A stretch of DNA of 64,000 nucleotides, taken from contig JANATF010000005.1 of the NCBI GenBank assembly GCA_029449245.1, positions 2,728,001 to 2,792,000 on the forward strand, read 5' to 3'. Within the stretch, counting starts at the first letter, position 1; every line of letters starts with the position of its first letter. The notes beneath the pieces are model-generated. The model was given only the letters and a program-made list of their open reading frames with translations. It was not told the DNA's origin and made no database searches. Below are positions 22,101-33,617 of this stretch, piece after piece. Both the position numbers and the translations under genes were made by a program. The stretch is from Mortierella alpina. Its lineage: Eukaryota; Mortierellomycota; Mortierellomycetes; Mortierellales; Mortierellaceae.

Positions 22101-24789
22101 CAAGGCTACAGAATGCGGGCAACTCATTCAAGGAAAATATCTGTCTAATCATCCATGTGGCAAAGCAGTTGTCAAAGCGCACCCTATTCCTTCACTCGAT
22201 CTCCCTTTTTTTTTTCTTTTCGAAGTGGTGGGCAGGGTCATTTGCGGCAGGCAGAGCCCTGAGCGGGCACACGCTCAACCTCCTTTCCTGGAATTCTAAT
22301 CGGCTTAGGTCCCCAAATGCAACCTAATTTTGCGATGAGTGACCACAACATTTGATGATTCCTCGGTAACGCACACAGGAGGTAGACAACAAGTCCAAGT
22401 GGTCCACGCTTCCTTCTCAATGTTCTATCGAAAACCCAAAACAAAGCAGCTAAAAATACATGGTGGACGCACCCATAAGCGGAAGTCCAAGACCCAGTGG
22501 GCATCCGATTCAGTGTGCTACGAAGCCTTTTTGAAACATAGAGCGCGAGGCCCTACACGTTCACGGGGACCTGCTTTTGTCAAAAGCGACATGCTAGATT
22601 TTCATTGGTGTTGACTTCTTTCCCAATATCTAGAATGTCTAATTTCTTTGCAACTTGCGCCGACAGCAAAACAATGGCAAGCCCTGTAGTCTACACTAAC
22701 AACCTTTAAGTCGTTTCCAGTGTGCCATTTGTAGTACATGTGGTCTTTGTCAAGTAGACTTGATCCTCTGTATGTTCGTCTACGGAAAGGAGTTTTTTTT
22801 CCTCCATCGCCGAGCGGTCCGTACTGCCAATCACACTGCTGAATCATTGGCGCCAGGCTAGTGCTAGATCTGCCAGCCAAAACATGCCTTGCATCGGGCT
22901 GTACCCTTTGCTGGTGAAGGAGGTCTAGGCTTGCTGAAAAGGTCAGTTGTGCGAAACAATGTACTTTATCAGCATGAAGGTTGAGGGCAGCGGCGCAAGA
23001 CTGCGCACGCACAGGTTGAACCTTTTCGAGTGGATGAACTATTGCAAAACGGCGTGCTGGGCCAAGGTCCGAAGGTTGGTCAATGGACCAATAGTCCAAT
23101 ACAGTCAACATCTTTGCCTTCTCTCGACAGATAAACTTTTACCTCGGCTGCTGTGGACATGATACGAACGCCGAGCGTTTGTGAGTAGGTCTGAGTACTG
23201 TATTGAATAGGTGGCGCGAGAGAGAGGGCATTTTCTAGAGATCAGTTGCACAAGTCTGTGTGTGTTTCCTCGACTTCCATTCTGCAATTGGATCCCAATT
23301 TCGAGCTCGTCACTGTGTACATACATGTATTCCTCGGTAACGAGAATGTTCGAGCAAAGAGCAAGGGGGAGAGGGCGTCCACATGGACTTTTGTTGCTGA
23401 TATAACACGACGGGTGTCTATTTTCCGACGCTTATTGTTTTTTTTTGCTACGGCCGTCGCAGTCGAGCCCACGCCCTCACGTCTGAGTGCGATTGTCTCG
23501 AAATGACAGGTTTATTTTTTTCGAGTCCAGATTCCCTCGCTTCCCTCACTTTTCTCCGTGTCTTTGCATGCGGCACTGTGCAATTGAAAAGAATAACGTG
23601 CTGAGCTCTTGCTCAGCATCTTTGTCCAGGCTGACTTTGTATTATAATATGTTTTTGTGTATATGTGCCCGAGTGTTGGTGCTCAGAGTCGACTGGAATG
23701 AGAGAGAGAGGGAGGGAGGAGAGAGGGTTCGATCCAAAAGCAGGAACAACTTTGCACCTGCCTCTTTTGACCTAAATGTAACAGAAGCACAAATTGGATG
23801 AGGGTGAGGAACAGAGAGAGCATTCTTACAGCACTGTACCCGAAACATACGGGCCCAACTTTGAACCATTAGATCTTGCTGCTGGGCAGATTCGTGTACT
23901 TGTCCATACATGTACTGTATACAGTACTGCAGCCTTCTGGTCCCAAGGCAGCCCATGTGCTGGGTGTCAGGTACTTTACGTCTTTTCTGTTCCAGGAACG
24001 ACGAAGCTCTAGACAGATCAGAGCCAATATTGGAGCACATGCCGTCATTTGCCATCTCTGGAACTGCAGCGGGAGGCTACAGTATCTATAAAAGATATTC
24101 CTGGCACTCACGGCCACTTGGCCGAGTCTGAGCTTGTGCGGAGGCTGTCTTCATTGTCTTTCATTGCGACCGGCCAGGCATTGGTAGCCCGTGCTGGACC
24201 CCGGCAGTATCTCCGCGAGTCGATGGTGCTGTTTGGGGCAGTTCGATGGCGATGCAGTGTAGACGGTGTGCGGTGTGCGGTGTGCAGAGGAGGGGGGGGG
24301 AAGGGGTACAGCATCGCAGTACAGCTGGACAGCGCCAGGGTGTGATTCAATCCAGGGCTAAAGTAGTCTAAACAGGTCCACCAGATTAGAGTGCTGGCCC
24401 ATTACCGAGGATTTTGGATTCTCGAGAAACGGACCGCGGGGCGACGTGTGGGTTGCAGGCGAGGGCGGCCTGCCAAAAAGAACCATTTGAGGCTCGCTCT
24501 GCCTTTGCCTTGCCTCTGCCTTCTCGCCCTTCTCTCTTTCTCTCTTTCTTCTCCTTCTCTCTTCCCTCATTCTCCGTCTCGTCCTCCTTCTCGTCCTCCT
24601 TCTCGCTCCTGCGAATCCCGTTGGCCAGTCCCTGCATCCTCATTCCGCCATTCCCTCCCCAACCCATTGCATCGCCTGCTTGCCTCGTCTGCCTCTTCTG
24701 CCTCCTCCCCCGTCTCGTTGCCCGCATCTGATCAAGCACACCCCTCCTCTACCACGCCTACACGAGCCCAGACCCACACCTCACCCACC
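19195..24789. other. Gene-poor interval with a decaying exon-module array
   Basis: In about 5.6 kb I find no intact protein gene. The left half (19.6-21.6 kb) carries repeated exon-like blocks with splice-like signals, listed separately. The right half (21.6-24.3 kb) has only short open frames with no recognised domain, no signal peptides and no terminal repeats of a transposon. The last 400 bp are a C/T-rich leader of the bHLH gene. Confidence 0.5.
20215..21560 (+). repeat. ~295-bp tandem array of exon/intron-like modules
   Basis: The block taacgacctcgacaccgctct recurs at 20311, 20603, 20899 and 21195 (steps 292, 296, 296), with more diverged flanking copies near 20215 and 21515. Each unit keeps two donor-like sites: GTACG (20672, 20969, 21262; GTATGT at 21550) and GTAAGT (20530, 20822, 21122, 21415). 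Each also keeps pyrimidine tracts ending in CTAG or GCAG. Between GCAG and GTACG, copies 1 and 3 read openly as NDLDTALVLHLSAAIHL then RAKEK; copy 2 is frameshifted and copy 4 has a stop. Copy 1 has lost both donors. This looks like internal duplication of an exon-intron-exon-intron module in a gene now at least partly decayed. No family is recognised. Confidence 0.7.
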
Positions 24790-27700
24790 ATGGCCAGCCA
24801 AAGCATCATGGTCCCACCCAACAACGCCCCATGGCCAGGCCTCCAGGCACCGACGCAACCCCAGACGACCAGCCCGCAGCCATCATCAGCCTCTAGCTCA
24901 CATTCTGCATACAGCTCTGCTCACGCTGCTCCACCACACTCTTCCTCATATCCAGCAGCGCCTTATTACCATCATCCAGCCCATCATCATCATGCACATC
25001 CTCCACCTCCACCACCACCACACTCTCCTCACCAGCAGCCTTACTATCCCTACCACCCCTACCCAGGGGCACCGTACCCCCCACCCTACCCGCCTGCGCA
25101 CAGCTCCTCACATCCACCTCCTCACCCAGCTCACCCATCACATCCAGGATACCATCACCCGCACTCGCACTATCCTTCTTCCAGCCATCTTCAGCCCCCA
25201 GCAGCGCAGGACACAGTGTCAGCGTCTAATGCGCCCGGTTCCCCGTCATCATTGCACGAAACTTCATCAGGGACGGTCTCAGCGATCAAGCAATCTTTGC
25301 ACTCTGCCGCAAAAGGTTCGATCAAGACGAAACCGGCTCCGGCAACAAAGATCGGAAAGACAGGCGCAGAAACCTCGGGTAAGGGTACCTCCAAAGTCGG
25401 ATCATCGTCATCCACCGCCCCAAAGACGTTCCGGTTTGAAGGGAGCATCTCCTCCGAGACGTACAAGACCACAAAGTCGTTTGACCTGGCTGGCGTCAAC
25501 ATCCTGAACCGCAAGCCGCTCGATACCCGCACGGCACTGGACAAGCTGCAGCGACGCCGAGAGACCCACAACCGCGTCGAGCGCAAGCGCCGCGACTGCA
25601 TCAACCAGGTAAAGTATCCATAAGCAGTGTGCAAGCCCACATTAGGGGGTGTGAGGCTGTGATTCGGCGTCTGGGCGCGCAAGGGCTGAGAGCGGGCAGC
25701 TGGCCCTGGATTTCCTCTTCGTGTCGTCCTACGCCTATCATTCCCATTTTCGTACGACAAACATGGGCTGGCTGTGGTGGCACGCCTCTTTCACCTTAAT
25801 TTCAGCACCTCCATTGCTAATTCTGGCCTCTCCTTTCTTTCTTCCTGTCTTACTTTGTTTGTCTCTCTGCACTCTGCCGTTACCCGATTACCCTTTGCAG
25901 CTGGTCGACGATCTCACCAAGTTGCTGCCTGCAAAGCATCTTGAGGAGGCCAGCTCAAAATGCCACCGCGTGAACGTTTTGCGCGGCGCTGTCGCCCACA
26001 TCAAGTTTCTGACAGAGGCCAACACGGTTCTGACAAAGTCCCTCGACGCTGCCAGGGACGAAGGGTTCAAGGTTCCCCCCACTACTGACCTTGTCGCAGC
26101 CTCCAGCAATGGCAGTGGCGGCGACTCTGTACCCTCCATCGAGGCCGAGGCCGAGGCAGATGCGGCCAAGGACCAGGACATGTCCATGGACGTTGATGTG
26201 GCCCAACAGCCAATCAAGCAAGAGGAAAAAGATGAACTCGAAGACGATGACGACGAAGACGAGGACGATGAAGAGCTGGCTCGAGCGGAAAAGACTTCCT
26301 CCAGGTCCAGCTCGCCATCCATCTCGTCCAAAACGTCCACGTCGGCTTCCTCCCCGCGACTCACTCCCTCCAAGGCCCTGATGGCCAACAAGCAGCAATG
26401 GCCGCCAGTCATCATTACCAACGCACCGAGCCCGTCCTCGGACAGAGAGTCTCCCCGCCAGTCGCAGGCTCAAACCAAGGACGCGCTTGTGCCTCCGCCC
26501 ATCTCCATCATTACAGCCCCTACAGACCCCTCCGGCGTCGAGTCGGCACCTCAGCACAAGCGCACCAATTCCCTGGGTACCATGGCCACTAGCCCCACAT
26601 CCTCATCGTTTGCCAGCTCACCCATGTTCCCGCCTTCGTCCTATCCGTCCTCATCGCCCTCCTCGTCTGCATTCCCTCCCTCGCCAGTGTCGCCCTCACC
26701 CTCGGCGCGCCAGAATCCGTTCTCGCTGCAAGTCAGCCAGGCTGAGGAGGGCCAGGGCAATGTGATGGAGCAGCAGCAGCTGTCGCCATTCATGCAGCAT
26801 CGGCCCTCTGTCACGTCGCCCTCCTTGCCGCCCATCTCCTCGCTGGCCACTATGCAACTCCAGTCGCCCTCTGGTGGGCTCAAGGACACTGCATCCGACC
26901 GCCAGACGTCCCCATCTCTGCGGCCAATGGTTCATCAAAGGACCCCCTCGGACTCGAGTCCGTCCTCGGCAGCAGAAGCCAATGGCAAATACACAGGCTA
27001 CCAGCAGCATTACCAGCAGCACCATCACCACTCCCAGCGCACAGGGCCAACACTGCCTCCACTTAAAATCCCAGGCGCCCAGCATCTTCACCCCTCCCAC
27101 GCGGCCAATGGCGGCAGCAAGACGCTCTCGCCACACCGGTCTGCGGAATCGGAGCAGCAACCGCCCGTGTCGCCCTTCATGCTCTCGCCCATGATGTCGC
27201 GGTCACCGTCGATGGGTCCTCTCTCCTCGTCCTCTGCAGGTGGCACCTCACCTTACCCACAATGGGACCTCGAAGGCACAGAGGCCGGGGCACCGCCGCC
27301 ACCACCACCCCACCACCATCCTGGCCATTACATGCCAGGCGCGCACGGGTACCCACCTGGTTATCCTTACCCATACCCGTACCATCCCTCCTATGGGTAC
27401 CCTCATCCACCACCCCCACCCCCACCCCCACCTCACCACCATCACCACCATCACCACCATCCTCACCATCCTCATCAGCATCATGGCCCACCACCTCCGC
27501 CATCTCAGAAGCCCTCGTCTTCGCCGCAGCCAGCTGCAGCACGGCCCCCTCAGCCAGAGCCCATCTTTATCCAAGAAGAGCCCTGGATCGTGCAACGAAA
27601 GCGGAGCACGTCCAACAACAACGCCCATTCTGGCAAGAACTCATCCGCGAAGCAGACCGCGGCGAACAAGAAGGCTGGTGGTCAAGCCGCCGAGAAGGTC

Positions 27701-27912
27701 GCTGAAGATGCGAATGCGCATGCGTCGTCGTCGTCCTCTGATCCTGCCCGATCCAATCATCGCAAGCGGTCCTCGTCCTCGTCTCAGAAGGGAGGCTACA
27801 CGGAGGATGATCTTGAGGAAGAGGGTGCCCCAAAGCGTGCCAAAAGCACGACGGAGGATGAGAAGGCATTGAGCGATGTGAGCAAGAAGGCGCAAGCGGA
27901 CCACCACCCACG

Positions 27913-27948
<36 letters not shown>

Positions 27949-28189
27949 CAACAACAGCAGTGGGATTGTTGTCGTGGTCGTGGGTGCTGACGACGGCGAT
28001 ATGACCGAGAAGAAAGGCTTGCGATCGGTTGAGGAGACGAAGGAGGAGGAGGAGGAGATGAAGGTGGAGGTTGAGGCGACGACGGGAAACGTCAAGGGTT
28101 CGAAGCATCATGATCATTATCATCACCATCATCATCATCATCATCAGGACGCGGCTCAGGCGCTGACCTCTCTTGCTCAAAATGCCTGA
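24790..28189 (+). CDS. Large bHLH transcription factor with low-complexity tails
   Basis: Two exons (24790-25608 and 25901-28189) give 1035 aa. The ATG has a strong context (CCCACCATGG). The intron splits the bHLH between the basic region and helix 1. Basic region: RRRETHNRVERKRRDCINQ (255-273) with His260, Glu264 and Arg268, the class that binds CACGTG E-boxes. The second exon opens with LVDDLTKLLP, a loop, then helix 2 (VNVLRGAVAHIKFLTEANTV). The N-terminal third is His/Pro/Ser/Tyr-rich. After the bHLH come an acidic block (LEDDDDEDEDDEEL), long Ser/Pro tracts, His/Pro runs, a probable basic nuclear signal (NHRKRSSSSSQK), an 11-Gln run and a His-rich end. The bHLH resembles USF/CBF1-type factors, but the target pathway cannot be read from sequence. 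Confidence 0.88.
27914..27946 (+). repeat. (CAG)11 polyglutamine tract
   Basis: Eleven pure CAG codons near the C-terminus of the bHLH protein. A His-coding CAT/CAC run follows at about 28106-28146. Such tracts often vary in length between strains. Confidence 0.95.
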
Positions 28190-28703
28190 GGTCGATGAAG
28201 AAGAAGATGATGGTGATGACTGAGGAAAGAGAGTGGTTTCTATGCCCCATGTAAAAAAAATCATATATGTCAATTTCAATAAAATCTAAACATCTTGTAC
28301 TTTAAAATGGGCTTTTTGGTAGTTCTCGTGCAAAGAGGGTTCTTGAACTAGCGCGCTTTGCAAGAGGATCTTCATTCATAGACTAAAAAAAAAAAAAAAA
28401 AAAGACCGCCAAGGTTCCCCTGATCGAAATAGGAACTGGGGTCCTCGAGACCCCAAGTGTGCAATTTGTTTTATTTTATTACGGACTATTGAACAAATTC
28501 TCCTTGACTGCAAGGAGAAAGGAGAAAGGAGAGAGAGAGAGAGTAGTGGTAGAGTAGTAGACTATAGTGGTCCGTAGACTAGTTGTAGTGTGATGATGGC
28601 TTGGTTGGTATACAGGGGTTCGCTTTCGAGGGGGGGGGGGGGGGGGGGGTTGATTGCTGCTTTGAGTGACAGTATTTGTCCTTGGTGGGGGGATTGTAAC
28701 GTT
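28190..28703. other. Convergent 3' flanks of the bHLH and CBM18 genes
   Basis: It contains an A run near 28385, a GA-rich stretch and a G run. I see no gene. Confidence 0.5.
28630..28649. repeat. Poly-G tract
   Basis: An uninterrupted run of about 20 guanines in the 3' flank of the CBM18 gene. Its length in an assembly is unreliable. Shorter G or C runs occur at 31054-31069, 41368-41384 and 52049-52061. Confidence 0.8.
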
Positions 28704-29274
28704 TTAAGCCATGAGCAATCCAGCCAAGACCACAATGACAAGGGCAAGCTTCGATTGAGCCGCCTTATCCTGAGCAAGTCCAGCGCCGCTAGGCTTTCCC
28801 GTCGGTTGAAGTTGGAAGGTGGCTCGAGTGCTGGTCGTGCCAACTGCTGTGCTAATAGTCGTGGTCGTCATGACAGCCGTTGTTTCGACCGTGGGGACTG
28901 TTGAGGGCGTCGAGATGACATTGTTCGTTGTGGTCACACTCGGGTCCGAGGACGGCAAGGGTCCAATGCTAGCTGTGGGGGTGGAACCCGGAGTACCGCC
29001 CAAACAAGGACCGTTCTGGCAACCCGTTCCACAGTAAAGGTCTCCAATGCCGCAGAAACCCTGGTTGTTTTCGATAAAGAAGTGTTAGTTGTGAAAATGG
29101 CACCCAGTCATGAATGTTTTGCAGGGTGCACTCTGGGTTCAAGCTTACAGCTGGCGAGCAACAGAGGCTGGTATCGGCACATGGAACGGTGGTGCTGCAT
29201 AATGACTGGGCTGCTGTCAGGGACAGAAGCGCGAGGAAGCAGACAAGGACGGAGGTGAAAGTATTTCTATGCAT
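28704..29274 (-). CDS. GPI-anchored protein with one CBM18 (hevein-like) chitin-binding module
   Basis: Two exons read downward (29149-29274 and 28704-29060) give 160 aa. A signal peptide (MHRNTFTSVLVCFLALLSL...) is followed at once by a compact cysteine module. Its residues CSTTVPCADTSLCCSPA and GFCGIGDLYCGTGC match the hevein/CBM18 pattern CC-S-x-x-G-[FY]-CG...YCG..C. The intron cuts the module between Ala and Gly. The middle is Thr/Ser-rich, suited to O-mannosylation. The C-terminus is a hydrophobic GPI-attachment signal (KLALVIVVLAGLLMA). It is likely a wall or plasma-membrane protein that binds chitin or chitosan. A GH9 protein is encoded divergently about 1.5 kb away. Confidence 0.85.
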
Positions 29275-30742
29275 TGTATATGTAGGTGTGTATGTGTGCG
29301 TGTGTGTATGTGTGGAGGATGCGGTGCGAGTAGAGTGCAGTGCTTGCTGTCGTCGGAGAATAGTTGTTTAGGGCAATGGGGGAATGGGGAAGTGGATGAA
29401 AGAAACGCAGATGCATTCAGGGGACATCGCCTTTTTTTTTTTTTTTTTTTTTTTTTTGGGTTGCTGTGGCGGTTGCTGTTGTTGTTCAACAAGGTTTAAA
29501 AATAGAACACCTCCCAACAACTTCGTCATTGACCGGACACACGTGCAGGGCAGTCGACAATATTGTCTGTGGGACGCGGTGCGAGAATGGACGCGCGTGG
29601 CAACGCGCCTGCAGCACTTTTTTTCCGCGCTTGCCCGTCGACCTCGGTCGGGACGAAAGTGAAGAACTCCTCGAAGAGAGAGAGGAACGAGCTGAATGAA
29701 ACAGGGGTCCATCAGTTCCTCCACCAAAAACCTGCCCTGAAAGTAAAAAAAAATCTCCAGGTTTGTCTTTGCTTGACGCCTCGGACTCAGCATCCCCGCT
29801 TTCCCGCGGTGGCTCCTCACCCCTCCAAAAAGCTCTTTCCTTGGATTCAGTTCTCTCCAAAGGAGGTGTCTTGTGCTGAAGGTATGCGCAGTTGCAGGGG
29901 GGTGTGAAGCTCCGGTTCAGAGAGGTAGGCTGGCTGGGCGGGCAATGTTGTTTTGGGCTGAATAACATTTTAACAAGGTTGCGGGCTTGGAAGTCGAAAA
30001 CCAGAGAGAGGAGAACGCAATCTCATGCGTTGTGTCGCCGTCGTAGGTCTCGTATAACAGCGCAAGAAGAAGGATCTTTACGCCTCCGTCAGGATAACCC
30101 TCGCATCACTCCTACTTTTTCTCTCGTACTTTTTTCAACCTCTCACTCTCTTTCTCGCTCCATCTCCCAACACCCCACTACAAAAACAACGCTTCATCAG
30201 CTCGGCGTATCAAAGAATAATTGCGTGGTAAGTCGCTGTAGCCCGTTTATAGGCCATACCGACCCCGCCGCTGCGCAAACCAGCCTACGGTAGCGCGGAC
30301 TTCCACATTGCATAACCGTGGGGCAAAGAAAGGAAAAGATCTACAGTAGCCTCCAGCTCATTCACGGTTTAAAAAAAGAAAAGTACAATGCTCTCGACCT
30401 TCAAAAGCGGTCGATGCCTTGACCAGACCAGAATATTTGCACTGCAACGAGTGGCAGCAAGCATGTTATAGACAGGTAGAATTTCTGCGCCTCAGTCCAA
30501 CCTTTCCTCTTATCGCCTCGCTTCACAGCTATCAATAATCTACACGCCGTTGTCTGAGATTCTTTTTATATATGCGACAGCTCTTGCCAGGGCGTCGTGC
30601 AGCGACGACACTGCCACCTATTAATACCAAGCCGCTCCTTACTATAACTAGAGCCTACTATTCCCCTGGCGAGGGTCTCCAATTTCCAAAAAAAAAAAAA
30701 AATATCCACGCAACAAACCCCTGTTTGAACGTCGTACCAAGT
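29275..30742. promoter_or_regulatory. Divergent interval between the CBM18 and GH9 genes
   Basis: About 1.5 kb without a supported gene. It includes a GT microsatellite (29281-29312), a T run of about 25 (29432-29457) and an A run near 30690. C/T-rich stretches and short frames are present, and none has coding support. Confidence 0.45.
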
Positions 30743-33367
30743 ATGAGGACATTGTTATCCAAAACATCCCTAGTTCCGCGGATATCATGCACTCTCTTGA
30801 TCACCGTCCTCCTTCTACTTTTTGTCGCTCATCTCGCCGACGCCGACTCGCAGGATGATGACTCTAGCCACAAAAGTTCAGACGACGTCGATGGCGACGA
30901 CAACTTGGCAAAGTCCACTGGAAAGAAAAGTTACACTACCACAGGGGCCGCTCATCAGTTCACAAAAACATGGCCCTCCTTTCCAGAGGCCACAGATTCC
31001 CCAGTGGGTGGTGATGATGGGCGCAGCCCAGACCCTGAATATGTCAGGTAACCACCCCCCCCCCCCCCTTTTTTTTTTCTCCAATTGTCGCGCTTGACGG
31101 TTCTGACCGGCACTTTCATTAATCACACTTTTGTCGTCGTAGGTTACTTGATGCATCCTTCATGTTCTACGAGGCACAGAGATCAGGCAAACTGCCACCC
31201 GATCAACGTGTCAAATGGGTAAGTCAGATCATACCCTTTATTTTTTTTTAATAGCGGGACCTGATTCCCTCCACCCCCCTGAAGACGAGTTTGTAGCTAA
31301 CACGATACGGATGCCTCTCCCTCCATGTCGACAATAGCGTAATGATTCAGCACTCCTTGACGGCAAAGACGTCGGCCAAGATCTTTCAGGGGTACTAGAT
31401 CATCTTCCCCAGCTCTTTGCGGCAGTACTGCACCATATCATTTTTTTTTTTCAAAGGACTGACCCCGTTTTTCGGAATCGTCCTTCTTTATTTCTGATGA
31501 GCAGGGATACTTCGATGCTGGCAACTATATGAAGTTCACGTTTCCATTGAGTTTCGTGCTAGCCGAGACCTGCTACGGCGGTCTTGAGTTCTACGACGGC
31601 TATGTCCAGGCCCAGCAAACCCATGCGCTCGATCAAATGCTCCGATGGGGGCTCGATTGGTTACTCAAAGCCCACGCCAGCAACAACGACACGCTGTTTG
31701 TCCAGGTTGGGGTGAAAGAAGTCGACAATGAATACTGGGGCCCCGATACGGGTATCCCTACTCCACGTCCAGCCTTCTTTGTCAGTCACTCCCAACCGGG
31801 TACGGATGTCATGGCGAGTACCGCCGCCGCGTTCATTGCATGTTCGCTGTTGTATCGGGAAAAGATCCAAGATACGGGGTATGCGGATACACTGCAGAGC
31901 CATGGGGAGGTGCTCTATCATTGGGCTGAGACCGCGCAGCCACAGCAGCCGTACCAGATGGCCGTGCCTGCAGTGAAGGGTCTTTATGAATCGAGCAGCT
32001 TCTGGGATGATTTGGCTTGGGCATCAGCATGGATGTATCGAATGACCAAGAACCAGACGTTTGCGGACAAGGCCACGCAGTATATAACGAGTTACACACA
32101 GGCGCTCAAACCGAGCGATTACCGACTGCCGCCCGTGGGGTGGGATGATCAATCGGGACTGGTCTATGTGCTGATGGCTCAATTGACCAGGGGCAGCACG
32201 ACGGTCCACCAGCAGTGGCAGACCTTGGCGGAGCAGTTTGCGGAGGCGATGACACAGGGCAGGGCGCCCTATCAGTTCACGCCTGGCGGGATGCTGTATT
32301 GTGAGGGGTATTCGGATGACAATTCGTTGGTGGTGATCGAGAACGCGGCTTTGGCCATGAACTTGTTGGCTCATGACATGGAGGGTTTGTCGTCCTCGTC
32401 GTCGTCGTCGAGCGACAACAAGAGTCGCGGCCTCCGCCAAAAGAGTGCTGCTGGATCGCAGGATAGCGCGACTCTGGGCAAGGTGAACGCGTACAAGGCC
32501 TTTGCGCTCAAGCAAGTACGGTATCTTCTTGGGGAGAACCCTGAAAAGACGCCCTATGTCGTAGGGATCCATCCCAACTCGCCAAAGAATCCTCACTCGG
32601 CCCAGGCATCGGGCGGCAACAGTACGCAAACCATTGATACGTATCCTGTCGACGAAGCTCACGTTCTTCTGGGTGCTGTGGTCGGTGGGCCTGATCAGAG
32701 GGATCAGTTTCTGGACATACGCAACGGTTGGCGCCACACAGAGGTACCGAAAAAAAAAATGTCGTCAGGAGAAAAAAAAAAAAACAAGTGCCTTTTGTTA
32801 ACCAATCTAAATGCAACATATTAGGTCGCGTTGGATTATAATGCCCCGTTCACGGCGCTCATGGCCTACCAAGTCATGACCTCTCAGGATCCACCTCCGT
32901 ATGTCACTATCCCCAGAGGATCATCGTCCCCGCAGAACAATGCTGGTAGCGGTAGCGGTGGCCTGGCGCCCTGGAAGATTGCTCTCCTTGTCATCTTTGT
33001 CGGCCTGCTGTTACCTGGTCTGGCGATGTATCTCTTCTATCGTCGAAAGAAGACCCAGATCCATGCCTGGGTTGCAGCGCGCAGAAGAGGACGCGGAGAA
33101 AGATGTTCCGCCACAAAGGACGACACGCTTTCATCATCATCAGCAACAACAGCAACCGAAATAGCTCTGCCCATTCACCTTTCAGAGAGTGTCTTGACTG
33201 TGAATGTGGCGGGCCTTGGGGCGCTCGGAGACAACGACTCTTTTTTTGAGAAGACCGCGATCATCGAGTCAAGATCCGCGAGTCCTGTTTCTCCTTCCAA
33301 CGAAGAACAACTTATCAACTCGACCGTGAGCCTGCAGACGCTGGAATCTATTGAGGTCCACAAGTAG
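30743..33367 (+). CDS. Membrane-anchored glycoside hydrolase family 9 (endoglucanase-like)
   Basis: Five exons (30743-31047, 31143-31218, 31338-31391, 31505-32743, 32825-33367) give 738 aa. A hydrophobic leader (SCTLLITVLLLLFVAHLADA) is followed by a Ser/Asp-rich spacer. The GH9 domain starts at RLLDASFMFYEAQRSGKLP. Hallmarks are GGYFDAGNYMKFTFPLSF, FWDDLAWASAWMYR, GVHP-like GIHPNSPKNPHSAQASGG, and the acid-residue motif EVALDYNAPFTALMAY created by the last splice. Next comes a Gly/Ser linker, one transmembrane segment (IALLVIFVGLLLPGLAMYLF) and a ~100-residue cytosolic tail. GH9 enzymes cut beta-1,4-glucans by inversion. The usual DAGD reads DAGN here, so the equivalent of the catalytic base is Asn; activity may be lost or changed. 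Family assignment is strong. Confidence 0.9.
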
Positions 33368-33617
33368 TTCATCCTTGCCTGAATTCTCGAGACGATCAAA
33401 CTGACGACGGCGAAAGATCATTTCCTGTTCAGCGCCAAGTGAGTGTTGGTCGCGCGTGTATCTAATAAACCTATAGACACATAAATCGAACGATGTCTTG
33501 ATCGCGTGATGCTAACAACAAACCGAGCTGAGAAAGAAAGTGCCTCCACGTTCGCGTATATTATCGTTGGAGTAGTAGGATTACAATTGTATTTACAGCT
33601 ACGCACATGCACCCTCA

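Noticed and set aside
22602-23111. 169-codon minus-strand open frame
   Set aside because: It has no ATG-supported start context, domain, signal peptide or splice partners, lies in an otherwise non-coding stretch, and several overlapping frames are equally open.
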